Below are positions 26,456-37,319 of a stretch of DNA of 64,000 nucleotides, piece by piece. Source of the stretch: Macrophomina tecta (lineage: Eukaryota; Ascomycota; Dothideomycetes; Botryosphaeriales; Botryosphaeriaceae); NCBI GenBank assembly GCA_024180945.1, contig JAKSGN010000016.1, positions 744,001 to 808,000 on the forward strand, in the 5' to 3' direction. Under the pieces are notes generated by a model, which saw only the letters and a list, made by a program, of their open reading frames with translations, had not been told where the DNA came from and did no database searches. The position numbers and the translations under genes are program-made. Positions within the stretch are counted from its first letter, which is position 1, and each line of letters begins with the position of its first letter.

Positions 26456-27065
26456 TATAAAGCGCTGAGGCTTGGGTGGAGGATTACTAAGCTATATTAT
26501 AAATAATAAAGCCTAGTAAGCAGTCGGAAGGAGATAATTCTCTAAGAGAGAAGTAGGTAGGAGATTTAATAAAAAAGGATAAGAGGGGAGGTAAAAATAG
26601 AAAATAAAGCTTTTTATTAGCTTATATCCCGTTTATAAGTATTACGCATCTTAAAGAGTGAAACTATAGTGCTATCTAGAGCTTCTTATATACACTTATT
26701 CCTTATATAAGTAGATCCTTCTAGATATACCGTATTAGAAATCCAACGAGGGTGATTTATAAGAAATAAAATTCTAGCCCCAATCCTTATCCGTTTTATA
26801 TAATTTTTATATCGTAATAATTAAAAATGATTGAACTTTTATATTATAAAAGAAATTTTAGTAGGGGCTATACCCGTTTAGTTATTAGTTAGTGAAGTGG
26901 GTGGTGAATTTTGCCACCTCAGTTTGCTACCGTGGTTTGCCACCGCAGTTTGCCACTGCTATAACTCCGAGGTATATTCGTTATATACCTTAGATAGTAT
27001 ACTAATACCTAAGGTAATATATTAATAAGCTACGCTTATACAAGCTTACTTATTAATATTTAACA
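26456..27065 (-). repeat. Solo CX LTR inserted in the CX pol region
   Basis: A 610-bp full LTR of the CX family with a perfect TSD gccat (26451-26455, 27066-27070). It lies in the same orientation as the host element and interrupts the reverse transcriptase reading frame. It is a separate later insertion of CX followed by LTR-LTR deletion. Confidence 0.92.
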
Positions 27066-29874
27066 GCCATTCCCTTGCTGATTGTTTTAAACTGTATAGG
27101 GCTTAGTTTAATAAATAAACTAGTCCTTCCCCTTTATTAAAGCCATGTGGTTGCTCTATATAAACCGTATCTTTTAAGGGAGCATTAGGGAAGGCTTGTT
27201 TTATATCCCATTAGTAAATATACCAGCCGAGGCATGCTGTAATAACTAGTAAAAGCCGGTACGTTATAGGCTTAGTAGTATTAGCAAAAGTCTCTTTATA
27301 GTTAACTCCGAACTCTTGTATAAAGCCTTTAACTACCCATCTAGCTTTGTGTTTAATATAAGTCCCATCGGCCTTGTATTTTTTAGTTAAAACCCAACAT
27401 CCTTTAAGAATAGGTACGTCTTTAGGTGGTTTAACTAATTGCCAACAATCAGCCTTAATTAGACTGTTATATTCATCCCGTATTACCTTTAAATAAAGGT
27501 CTTTTTTAAGATGGTTAAGGACTTCTTTATAGCTAGTAGGTATATATTCTTCTGGCTTAATATTATAAGTAGCCTCTAGTAAATCTTTATAGAAGCTTTT
27601 CTAGCTATTTTCTTTACTAGGATTCTCTTCTATGTTATTATAAGAATTAATAGTTAAATCCTCATTTAGATCGGGATATAAATTATTATTTAATTGGTTA
27701 TTTTATGATTCTGACTCATTTTCTATAATTAATTCCTCGTCCATTATTAGGTCTTTATAGAACCTATTTTTGAGGATTATAACATCTCTAGTCTAGATAA
27801 TTTTAGTAGTATTTGGGTCTAGTAGTTTATACTAATTTGAGCTGTAACCAATTAAATACCACTTGGTAGCCCTAGAGTCTAGTTTAGATACTAGCTCTTT
27901 AGGCTCTTTCTTATAACATAAGGAGCCCTATACTTTAATATTTTCTAGGTTCGGCTTCCTTTTATAACGAGCTTTGAAGGGGGTTTGATAATTAATAGAA
28001 CTATTAGGAGTTCTATTATATAAGTAGGTGGTAGCTAAGAATGCCTCTCCCCAGTACTTCCTAGAAAGATTACTACTTATTAATAAGGCTCATACCTTAT
28101 TAAATAATGTTCTATTTACCCGTTCGGCTTTTCCGTTCTGTTCCTTAGCATATGGAGCCGAATAGGTTAATATAATACCCCTTTCTTTAGCTAAATTATC
28201 TATTTCTTTTAACTTAAACTTATTATTAAAGTGAAGCCTCTTTACCTTATTATTAGACTAATTTTCAGCTCTAATAATAAAGTTTTTTAGATAATTAGCA
28301 AGGGCTTCTCTAGACTTTAATAGCTCTAGTTCTAAATAACTAGTAGCATCATCTAGAAAGGTTAAGTAATACCTAAAACCTCATACGGTTATAGGCTTAA
28401 TAGAACTGCCTATATCTAGATAAACGGTTTCTAAATAGTCCTTAGCTTTAGTACTAGGAACCTTACTTATATTCCTAGTCATCTTAGACTTAATACAGAC
28501 TTCACAGTCCTTTATTTTCGGACTATTATTATTTTCTAGGGTAGTTCCTTCTGTAACCTTAGGAAGGTATTCTAGGGTTTTATTTCCTATATACCCGAGA
28601 CGCTCATACCATATAGTAGTATATACGGGCTTAATATTACCCGTAGCGTAGTCCAGATACTTAGGATTTAGAATAGATAAGCCATTTATATAAGTTTCCT
28701 TAGCAAATAACTTATTGCTAGGGTAATAGATCTCGAATAGATTCGGCTTAAAATTAACCCTAAAGCCTTTCTCTACTATCTTAGTAAGAGAAAGTAGGTT
28801 AACTCCTATTTCTAGGACTAATAGAATGTCATTTATCCAGGCCTTTTTATTAGTATTAGGAAAGTAGATATTTATATAACCTACTTCCTTAGCCTTTATT
28901 TGGCTATCACCCTCGCCCTATTTAATAGCTATAGAAGTATTATTTAACTCCTTAAATAGATCCGGATAAGCACAAACGTGTATAGTAGCTCCAGAATCTA
29001 GAATCCAAGACTTACTATCCTTAGTATTAAGAATATATTCCTTAGGGGATTCTTTAGTTATAAGGCTCGATTCTAATTCAGAATCGTCTTCCTTATTATT
29101 ATTATCTATATTATTTACGAACTAATTATAATAGCCGTTCTTTTTATTATTATCAAGCTTTAGATAAAGGTACTTTACTTAGCACTTATCTTTCTTATGG
29201 CCAGATTTATTACGCTACGGACACTTAGCTTTAGGGCCTTTATTTTTATTAAATATAGACGTATTAAGGGACATTTCTACATCTTTATTTTTTAGTTTAA
29301 AGGTTCTATTATCTTTAAGCCGGCGCCCTTCGTCCGTTAGTTATGCAAAGATATCCTCTAATACTAGATTATTAGAGGATCGAATTTGCTACGTAATTAT
29401 AGTTACGGTTTACTCATAATCCTTAGATAGATTACTTAGTACTAAACTGGCTATAAACTTATCTAGTAACTAAATATCCCTAGAGATAAGGGTATTAGTT
29501 AAGCGCTTTATTTCTTATAAATACGCTTCTAGATTCCCCTTTTTTCCGGCTAATGTAGTGTTAATTAGTTCCTTTATAATAAGGAACTCGCTACTAAAGC
29601 CGTATAGCTCGTATAGGTTCTTTAGAGCTGTCCATAATTCTCTAGGATCCCTTATACCTTTAGTTTATAATAAGGGACCATCACCGAGGCTTAATTTAAT
29701 TAAAGCAGATGCTTTAGAAGCTTATTTAGCCTTGGTAGGACTTAGTTCGGTTGCTGTAGAGGTCATTATATTATAATAACCTTTTTCTATTAGAATAGAT
29801 TCTATTCTAATAGACCATAAATCCCAGTTAGAGCTCCCTTGGAGCTTAGGGATTTTAAGTATAGAATTGGCCAT

Positions 29875-30757
29875 TTTATAGATATATAAACCCCCTTATA
29901 ATAGATCTAATTAAATACTTAATTAGTTCTTTATAGAATGCCTTACATCTTATATACTAGGAGTTCCCCCTTTTCCTAGGACGCGTAGGTCTTATATCTA
30001 TTAAAATAGCTTCTTATCCTAAATCTCTTTAAAAGGATAAAGCTATAAAGTAATTTTATTAGCCTTACAATAGATTAAAGACTAATAAGAATAAGTTAGC
30101 TAAGAGAAAAGATTTTCTCCTCGGCCTATTTAATAATAATTTTAGTACTATTTATAGGCAAAATGTAAGCCTTATAATAGTACTAAGTAATGCCGAAGTC
30201 TCGTTTATAACGGACTTAAGTTCAGCTTAAAATATTTTAGTCCTTAGGTCTAGGTATCCTAAGGCTAAATATAATTAATAACTTATTATTCTTAAGTCCC
30301 CTTAGGGCTAGGACTTAGAATAATATACTCTAGGCCTTTTATAAGGTCCTAGTTGGCTTAGGTCTTTATAATAAACTCTAGAGGTTTAAATAAAGCCTAT
30401 AGCCTTTTGGGGGTTTTAGGGGTTTCTTATAAATTCCTCCTCTTTTCTTTTAAATATTTGATTTCTTTAATAGGTGGGAGACGCGCTATAAGGCTTATAT
30501 TAACCACGCCGAGTTAATATCCTTATAACGTTAACACCTATTAGTAAATGCCTATTGCTAATAGGTTCCCTTAGGGATTTTATACTACTAGTAACTGTAT
30601 TTGCCCTAATTACTTAGGTATGGCCAGGCAGGGACTTTGTAGGCCACGAGCATCTATTAAAGAATAAAGTAGTTCCTATTTTCGGTAATCGTGTTGCCGG
30701 AATAGGTAGTACTTTCTCTTAGAGTAATTATCTCTTTAGTCCTCCGGGCTCATAACC
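29875..30757 (-). other. CX 5' leader and primer-binding site
   Basis: An 880-bp untranslated leader between the right LTR (5' LTR) and the gag ATG. The primer site GGTTATGAGCCCGG directly abuts the LTR (minus strand, 30757 downward). No open frame of note; AT-rich with RIP-like composition. Confidence 0.6.
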
Positions 30758-31357
30758 TGTAAAGCGCTGAGGCTTGGGTGGAGGATTACTAAGCTATATT
30801 ATAAATAATAAAGCCTAGTAAGCAGTCGGAAGGAGATAATTCTCTAAGAGAGAAGTAGGTAGGAGATTTAATAAAGACAAGAGGAAAGGTAAAAATATAA
30901 AATAAAGCTTTTATATTAGATTTCTTAGTATTGCGTGTCTCGAAGAGCGAAACTACGGTGCTATCTAGAGCTCCTTATATACACTTATTCCTTATATAAG
31001 TAGATCCTTCTAGATACACCATATTAGAAATCCAACGAGGGTGATTTATAAGAAATAAGATTCTAGCCCCAATTCTTATCCGTTTTATATAATTTTTATA
31101 TCATAATATTTGGAAATGGTTGAACTTTTATAATATAGAAAAGGAATTTTAGTAGGGGCTATACCCGTTTAGTTATTAGTTAGTGAAGTGGGGTGGCAAA
31201 TTTTGCCACCTTAGTTTGCCACCGTGGTTTGCTACCGTAGTTTGCCACTGCTATAACTCCGAGGTATATTTGTTATATACCTTAGGTAGTATACTAATAC
31301 CTAAGGTAATATATTAATAAGCTACGCTTATACAAGCTTACTTATTAATATTTAATA
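30758..31357 (-). repeat. CX right (5') LTR
   Basis: A 600-bp LTR, tgtaaagcgctgagg...ttaatatttaata on the + strand, the reference copy for the CX family in this window. Confidence 0.93.
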
Positions 31358-31586
31358 AGGTAGTCCTACCCTTTATGATCTTTACCAGTAAAAAATATAT
31401 TAAAACTTAGTACGAGGATACCTCTAATATAGAGGACTAGGTTATTACTATTAGCGCTAATAGCTGGACGATAAATAAGCTTAGAGTAAAGTAGTTAGAG
31501 CACTTTAACGTATATATAAAGTCGCGTACTATAGAAGTGCACCGGCTGCTTATAATCGATGGCTACGAGAGCCACAACTTAGTTAA
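31358..31586 (+). pseudogene. Fot-B transposase fragment (central part)
   Basis: A 229-bp piece translating, with stops, as FTxKKYIKT, SANSWTINKLRVK, LEHFN and HRLLIIDGYESHNL, the DDE_1 core around the second catalytic Asp. It aligns with Fot-E around 52850-53085. Its 5' side is cut by the CX LTR and its 3' side by the CZ LTR (TSD gttaa at 31582-31586). The 3' half at 36331 may be the continuation of the same element. Confidence 0.8.
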
Positions 31587-31814
31587 TGTTGGATCAATCA
31601 CGTGCATTTTACTTTCAGTAGTGTTTTGGATTCAGTTATGTCTTATACTCATTGCACACCTGTCTCAGCAGGTAAGCAAGTTACATACCCGTTTCACCCT
31701 AGTAGGTAGGATAGGTATAAGGGAAGCCCGTACGGCCTCCCTCTACTAGACATGCCACTCATTCCAATTGATTCTTTTATCATTGATCAAGCCGTCACAC
31801 CACTTGTTCCAACA
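31587..31814 (-). repeat. CZ 3' LTR
   Basis: 228 bp with termini TGTTGGATCAATCACGTG and ACTTGTTCCAACA. Termini match the reverse complement of the smaller LTR at 37520-37680, but the middle differs, so the two are sister families. Confidence 0.8.
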
Positions 31815-32565
31815 CCTCTTTAATTATTCCAATCTCCTACTTAGGCCAGCTTGCGTCGTTCTTTGCTTGCTAAATAGTCTTTAGCTTAAAAGGTTCTGTT
31901 TCTTCCGCAGCTACTATCAAGAATATCGGAATCACCTTCCCCTCAGATACACTCATCAGCATAAGCTCTTCTTCGCTGTCATTAAGTGTATCCTATGTAG
32001 TCTACTAGACACGGACTTAGAGTTCAGGGTGGTATAGTAGTGCTCCTTCTTACACTAAATATACTAGGCGGTCAAGCCGGAGTTCTAGATATCGTTACCA
32101 TTTTCCTAAGCTTTAACCTTGCTGCGCTTCGTCTCGTTGCTAGTCGCCCCCAGATAGTAAGTCGTCTCTTTAAGCGTCACCATTTAGAGCATCTAAAAAG
32201 GGCCCAAAGGTGTCATTACTTCGTATAGGCGACAAGGTCCTGTCTCCCTATTCAGCAACAGGCTGCGAGTCATCGTCACTCGGTTAAGATGGCGCTTGCC
32301 CTCGACAGTAATCGTCAGTCTATCGGGGCAGTAGTTACGAGTTATCGTCACTCGACTAGATTAGCGCTTACGAGTCATAATTACTCGGCTAAGATAGCGC
32401 TCGTTCTGGGGTTACCACAGATCTTTGGCGTCTAGAGGCCAGCACGGATACTTACCGTATACTTATCGACGGTTAGTTTATTAGTCCTACCGTCTCACTC
32501 CCCCCTGCGGCAGCAGCCATTACCTTAGGTAAGCCGTCACGTCTGGCTCCTATATCTTCTATAGT
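31815..32565 (-). other. CZ 3' region lacking reverse transcriptase, with a tandem repeat
   Basis: About 750 bp between integrase remnants and the 3' LTR where copia RT and RNase H should be, but no RT motif could be read in any frame. Three imperfect copies of a roughly 33-bp unit (cgagtcatcgtcactcggtt type) lie in about 32265-32400. The composition is less AT-rich than C1 or C2. Confidence 0.5.
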
Positions 32566-34980
32566 CTATACGGAAGGAGTGATAAGGACTTCGTGGAATT
32601 TAGCATTTAGAGTTCCAATGATCCTGCCGTCTTTAAGTAGGATGCGATAGTTTATATTTCCTTCGTAACCTAGTAAGACACACGGTTTAGTTCTTAGTTC
32701 CGTTAGCTTCTTTCTTTGTTTTGGTGGGGTCAGGTATTCCCCCCTGGATCCGATCACTCTTAGTCGTGACAGGTTAGGTTTGTCACTATACTATATTTAG
32801 TAAGGTGTCATTTTAAGTCTAGATAACGGCGATCTGTTAGAGAGAAAAGCAGCAGTTCGAGCAATCTCTGGCCAAAACTTAGTCGAGAGCTTTACATAGG
32901 CTAGTATAGGTCTAACTCGGTCATAGATCGTCTTATAAGCCCTTTCAGCAACTCCATTCTACTAATATTAATCGACTCCCGTGACTTCGGCTTAAATTAC
33001 GCGAGAGAAGAATATAAACCTTATTTCTTCTCCTACTTATTTAGGGATCCGGTCGAGGCGTATCCGTCTACACTTCCGTTCAGGACGTTCGTTGTGGTCG
33101 AGAAAGAAGCGTAGCGATTCGACTATAAATTCTTGTCGTCGAGGTATGGGGATAACTTCTATCCAGCCGGCGAAATCGTCGACGATAGTAAGCCAGTAGC
33201 GACTGCCGTCGAGTCCCTTATTAAATAGTCCCGCAACGTCGATGTGGAGAAGTTCTATTAAATATTCCCCTTGGCGACTACGTCTTAAGTAGTTGTGGGG
33301 TTTCTTAACCATTCGTCCCTAGAGACATAGGTTGCATAGCTAGCGTGGCTCCACGTCCTAGATGCCATAGGCTTGCTTCTTAAGCCGTCGTAGATTCGCA
33401 TCGCTTATATAAGCGAGCCGGTTGTGCTATAGAGTTATTTAGAGACTAACATAATAAGCTAGAAAGGTAAGGTGTATCTATAGGTCGAGCGCGTAGACTC
33501 CCTAATACTGGCTTACGGTGTATAGGTTCTTCTAATTTGATTTATTGCAAATGCTAGCGCCCTAGCTTAAGAATTCGACCTTAGCTCCTCGTTTAAGTAG
33601 CTAGAGTACGGATATAAGGTTTACATACGCAGACGGGACGAAGAGGACGTTATTAAGGATAAGCCATTTTCTTCTACCTCGTACGTTGCATAGAATGTTC
33701 ACCGTTCCCACTCCTAAGGGAGTCGTTAAGGCATCGACACTCCTAAGAGGCGGCCCATAATACTTGTCCATCCGGACAAATCTTAAAGTACTATTACAGA
33801 CGTACTAAGCACATCCACTATCAACGATCCAAGCGTCGCGTATTAGAAGAGTCTTCGTAGCTATTATCGTAAGGGTGTGGCCGAACATGGTAAGATTACC
33901 TTTGACATTATTTCTAAATACTATATTAACGTCTTCCTCTAAGGCTTTTGTCGCTATAAAGGTAGGCTTCTTTAGATCTTTTAGCCCCCCCACATCGTTA
34001 TCTTTATCGTCGGTACTGGGCCGTCTCTTCGACAGCTTACATACACCCGTATATAAACTGCCTACCCTTATCCTATACCCCTTTCCCTCCTTCCTCTAAT
34101 CTTTCGGTCTTAGGTTCTTGCTAAAGCATTCGGAGTCCACGTAATAAGGCTTTCGGTAGAATAAGCAGTAGGGTACGTTATCAATCTCGATTCGACATAT
34201 AGTACCGTCCGACGAGGATATAAGTTTCTTATCACCCGGTCCTCGGATCAGAGCCAGTACAGGGAGCGCTTATACCTCTACTAGTTATTTACCCAATTAT
34301 CCCTTTCTATGCTCTTCTTCGATTACCTTATTCTCGATATAGTCGAATATGGGTGCTACTCTTACGATATTTCCGTCTGCGTCTCTATCGTTAACGAGAT
34401 CCATTTATCTAAATATATAATCCCGGAAACTTTCGTACTCTGGGCCTAACGCGTGTATAAAGAAGAATGTTTGTTTAATTTCTAAGGTGACGCAGTTAGG
34501 ATCGAGGAGAAGCTTTTCGGAATAAATCCTTCTGATCTTAGCTCCTAGAGCCTGAGCACTCCCACATTTGTCTCGTGTAAGTGACATGTATCGTCGCTGG
34601 AGGTTAATATATATCCTAGAGCCTTCTAGCTTAAAGGCGTCTTTAACTGCTCTAAGAAGAAATTAAACCCGGTGAATCTCGAATACATTAATTCGCTGCG
34701 CCGCATTATGCGTCAGTTTTGCCGTAATCATTGCAGAGTAGAATTTCTAGCGATAAGTCCATTATCGTGCTTCCTCCGCTTCGACCGGTGGAGCAATTCC
34801 ATCTTCGGCTACGGCGGATATCCGGATAAACTCGTTGACTTTCTAATTCCATTTGAACCAGTCGTTGGCATTATCGAGTGTTGGAATAGCGCTATAGAAT
34901 GCGTTCAAGCCAAATTGCTCGAATTTCGTAATGTCATTCATGGTAATACTAGACGTTCTTCGGAGCTGAAGAATTCTAGG
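32566..34980 (-). pseudogene. CZ gag-protease-integrase remnants
   Basis: Read on the minus strand: Gag pieces KLEGSRIYINL and the open stretch 34587-34405 (CGSAQALGAKIRRIY, FFFIHALGPEYESF) of the copia UBN2-type Gag; protease at 33993-33805 ending WIVDSGCA, with the catalytic DSG; integrase core at 33312-33037 with LLHIDVAG, YWLTIVDDFAGW and VIPIPRRQEF, holding the first catalytic Asp; then 32757-32566 with KPCVLLGYEG and LKDGRI, the region just after integrase. Frames are separated by stops and indels. The element is degraded but less AT-shifted than others. Confidence 0.8.
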
Positions 34981-35384
34981 CTTAATACATCGCTAGTCTA
35001 ACTTGGGGCAACCGAGGGACTACAGTTTAACGAGCCAAGCGAGCGCACCTCTAGACTAAAGAGCTCTAGGCTTAATACTTCACTAAGCTGGCTCGAGACG
35101 ACAGAAGGGCTCTTGTCTAATAGATCCGGCGTAGGCGAGTAGAATAGAGAAGCGTAATCTCTGTCTAGCGCCCCGTGTGCTTTTAAACTATTTTTATACG
35201 ACTCAAAAAAGTAAGGAAAGTAGAAGCGGTCAACAAGATATCGTGGCTTACTTCTCGGGAACTTTTTACGTCTATTAGGCCGAAGGTTATACTAGTTTAC
35301 AGTCTTCTCGATGAGTACTACGGGTCTCTTGTTCCTTTTATGCCGTGAGGTACGAAGCCTAGGGGTTCCAGTGCTGCCGTCAGG

Positions 35385-35729
35385 CTAGGATGCGAGACGA
35401 GAATAGTGGCTTAGTCCCGGTACAGGATTAGAGTGTCGATGGTCTTCACTTCGAGAAGCGTCGCGAGAGGTAATAGCTAGGGCAGCGCCGACAAATGCAC
35501 GGTATACTCGTTCTTTAATGGGTACGCGTCTATAAGCTCGAACAACCGACCTCTTTGTTAGCGAAGGGAAGTGTGTTTTTCGGATTCGATTAAACGTCCA
35601 GTAATGGGAGCGACGGTACGCAATGAGATTAAGTTCGTCGTTCGTCCAAGAGTAACGGACCAGCCGTGGAGCTAACGTTGGCCTTCCTAAAGCTAGCAAC
35701 TAAGAGGTATCGGTAGTAGAAATCGACAT
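35385..35729 (-). pseudogene. SANT/Myb-like reading frame upstream of CZ gag
   Basis: ATG at 35729 (minus), a TAG at codon 10, then an open run to 35385, about 114 residues. Central part reads RYSWTNDELNLIAYRRSHYW, then FNRIRKTHF and PSLTKRSVVRAYRRV. The spacing of W, DEL, W and the FP.LT...V..AY end resembles a SANT/Myb helix-turn-helix as found in fungal small DNA-binding proteins. It lies between the primer site and gag in gag orientation. A C-terminal Arg/Ser-rich tail (TSRDASRSEDHRHSNP) follows. Copia elements do not normally carry such a domain here. Assignment rests on residue pattern only. Confidence 0.5.
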
Positions 35730-36084
35730 CTTTTTACTTTATCTATTATGTTGGGTGTCGATATATAGAATTCGAGTTTAGGCGAAGCTGGCTAGGGTTC
35801 AGCCCCTTAAATCTTGTGGCGGTTTCAATTGGCACATCATAGGAGTTGTCATAGTAATAGTTGTGCCGCTGTGACAACTATAACACTATAATGACTGTGA
35901 TATTCATGACTTTCAGCGAACAGGAGATTTTATCCACCAAATTACTCTCGGAGGCTTCAGGCTCCGGGTTTCAACATCTACACAGAGCTACTAAAATATA
36001 ATGATTAGTTTCTTGATTCTAACAGACAATCACCTAGTGCGGAAGCTTAGCTAATAGTAGTATACGAGCCCGGGCTCATAACCT

Positions 36085-36262
36085 ATTGCAAACAGGTGAT
36101 AGGTGTCGGAACAAGTAATTAAGGCCTTTTTTTTTTTTATAATACAGAGAGGGAGATAGCATATATATACACACATGTGTTTCAGACCCCTATCGTGGTG
36201 GACGGCCCCTGTCATGCGCGAAGACCGCCGTGACACCTAAAGCACCATCGTCATGTTCAACA
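36085..36262. other. Unassigned segment between CZ primer site and gypsy LTR scrap
   Basis: Contains a T14-type run (36128-36141), TGTCGGAACAAG at 36096 and ATGTTCAACA before 36264; these termini vaguely resemble a degenerate LTR of the Z type, but no TSD fits. No gene seen. Confidence 0.35.
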
Positions 36263-36330
36263 GTGCCTTTTCCCGTGCGGGCTCCCCGCCCGTGGGGTCA
36301 TAAAGCCCTTGTCCCCGGGGGTTCGTAACA
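36263..36330. repeat. Terminal scrap of a G1-type gypsy LTR
   Basis: 68 bp matching the last part of the 56354-57135 LTR, from gtgccttttcccgtgcggg to ggttcgtaaca. Only the end is present; the rest is deleted. It abuts Fot-B sequence that in Fot-E is continuous across this point, so it marks an LTR insertion in Fot-B with later loss of its left side. Confidence 0.75.
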
Positions 36331-37317
36331 ATACCGCTCTTAGATCTCGGGCTTAGCGCACTTAATGGCCACGAAAATTGACAAACTAGCCTTTATATAG
36401 GCGTACAAGGCAGCTTATTATAAGGTATTTATAGAGGAGAATATCTATATAAGCTTCTAAGAAGCTAGCTTAGTGCTGTTTAACCCGTAGGTGATATTAT
36501 CGAAGGTTAATATTAGGTATCATACGCCTATACCGGCTGCACCAGAGGCTACCGCATGGGAATCTAAAAGCCTAGCAATATACGCGAATTAGAGGCCTAA
36601 TTAATGCTACTTTATTAGTAGGTAAGGTAGTATTATAGCCCCTTACCTATAGAGGCGTGTAGATCGCTTTAATCGCTCATAAAGGACGTATTATTTATAG
36701 TATACTCTGCTATATTAGTATGCGACTATGAGCAAAATGGGTTAGTTATAAGCAGGGAGCCTTTAGAAGAGTCGTATATTCTTAGGTGCGAATCCTTAGT
36801 AGTGCAAGATTCACCCCTTGGTGGCATTATATACTGGGGGCCCGTGCGTAGCACGTGATAAACACGTGGAACGCACGGTATAAGCACCCTAAGGGTATGC
36901 CAGGGCCTATTGTCCTAATAGCGACGAACTCTCTGCCCTTTAAAGGGCTATAGAGGCTATAAACAAGAAGAAATAGTATAAAAGAAAGTACATATAGAAT
37001 TAAGGCTCGTTAGTAATAGGGAATAGCGGTTAGCTAGGCAATCCTAAGGGCACTAAGGGTGTTAAGGGCAGCGAATAGCCCTCGAAGAAGGTACGTGCAG
37101 AGGGTAGATAGGGGGCTTAACGGCGCTATAGGAACTGCGGTAAGCTAGGATATAATAGGCGAAGCTATATAGAGGAGGTAATAGATACCAAGTAATCTCG
37201 GATTGCTACTAGTTTATTAAAATTTTTGTGTTGTGTTGAGTAACTTGAGATCAAAGTGTAATGTTGGTGGGGAGGTGGGCCGCTCGGTGGTACGGGCCGC
37301 TCGGTGGTGAACCACGT
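36331..37317 (+). mobile_element. Fot-B 3' half
   Basis: Sequence collinear with Fot-E 53190-53979: the region after the DDE core (CTCTTAGATCTCGGGCTTAGC), a basic tail, and the 3' inverted repeat with two sub-repeats (gccgctcggtggt) ending aaccacgt at 37317. TA at 37318-37319 is the TSD; the following bases are Fot-A transposase codons, so Fot-B inserted in Fot-A. A CY solo LTR interrupts it. No usable frame remains. Confidence 0.85.
36727..36920 (-). repeat. Solo LTR of family CY in Fot-B
   Basis: 194 bp, reverse complement of the 25385-25577 copy, with a perfect TSD gcgac (36722-36726, 36921-36925). Removing it restores the sequence seen in Fot-E at 53577-53590. Confidence 0.92.
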
Positions 37318-37319
37318 TA

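Larger units (their letters stand above)
24966..29874 (-). pseudogene. CX gag-pol (copia), broken by stops and two solo LTRs
   Basis: The start is ATG at 29874 on the minus strand: MANSILKIPKLQGSSNW, then WDLWSIRIES and later an SPTKANKASKASALIKL stretch, a classical copia Gag start. A zinc-knuckle region lies near 29.2 kb, an aspartic protease around 29.0 kb, integrase about 28.9-27.9 kb, and reverse transcriptase/RNase H from 27.4 to 25.6 kb. The best-preserved piece, 26394-25828, is 188 residues long with AVWIDDILIF (the YxDD site as WIDD), LGVEI, and RSLIYLTIFTRPDLAY. Interrupted at 26456-27065 and 25385-25577. Many stops; not functional. Confidence 0.82.
3397..31357 (-). mobile_element. 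Copia-type LTR retrotransposon CX, with nested insertions
   Basis: The left LTR is split: 3397-3546 plus 24512-24965 (604 bp together). The right LTR is 30758-31357 (600 bp). LTRs run TGTTAAATATTAATAAG...AGCGCTTTACA on the minus strand. The sequence just inside the right LTR reads GGTTATGAGCCCGG on the minus strand, complementary to the initiator-Met tRNA anticodon region, the half-tRNA primer site used by copia elements; this fixes the orientation. The internal region is 24966-30757. The outer flanks (ccagg on the left, aggta on the right) do not form a TSD, so the two ends probably come from different insertions joined by recombination. Confidence 0.85.
31587..36084 (-). mobile_element. Copia-type element CZ, incomplete
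   Basis: The left LTR (31587-31814) opens TGTTGGATCAATCACGTG and is preceded by gttaa; the interior immediately to its right starts cctcttt, a purine tract on the minus strand, so this is the 3' LTR of a minus-strand element. At 36067-36084 the minus strand reads ggttatgagcccgggctc, the copia primer site. The sequence right of it does not match the left LTR, so the 5' LTR is lost or unrecognisable. Protease, integrase and gag are present, but reverse transcriptase and RNase H are not. Confidence 0.7.

Noticed and set aside
29558..29776. Plus-strand frame in the CX region.
   Set aside because: It is the complement of the CX gag start, which translates as KIPKLQGSSNW on the minus strand.
30745..30757. 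tRNA-like sequence gggctcataacc near several LTRs, considered as a tRNA gene.
   Set aside because: Only the anticodon-region complement is present, directly beside LTR ends. It is the copia half-tRNA primer site and cannot fold as a whole tRNA.
31815..32565. Possible CRISPR-like array from the 33-bp repeats near 32265-32400.
   Set aside because: Only three imperfect copies with no regular unique spacers, in a eukaryotic retrotransposon; it is a degenerate tandem repeat.
36085..36264. Possible 5' LTR of CZ right of the primer site.
   Set aside because: TGTCGGAACAAG and a GTTCAACA end look LTR-like, but the sequence does not match the CZ 3' LTR and no TSD fits.
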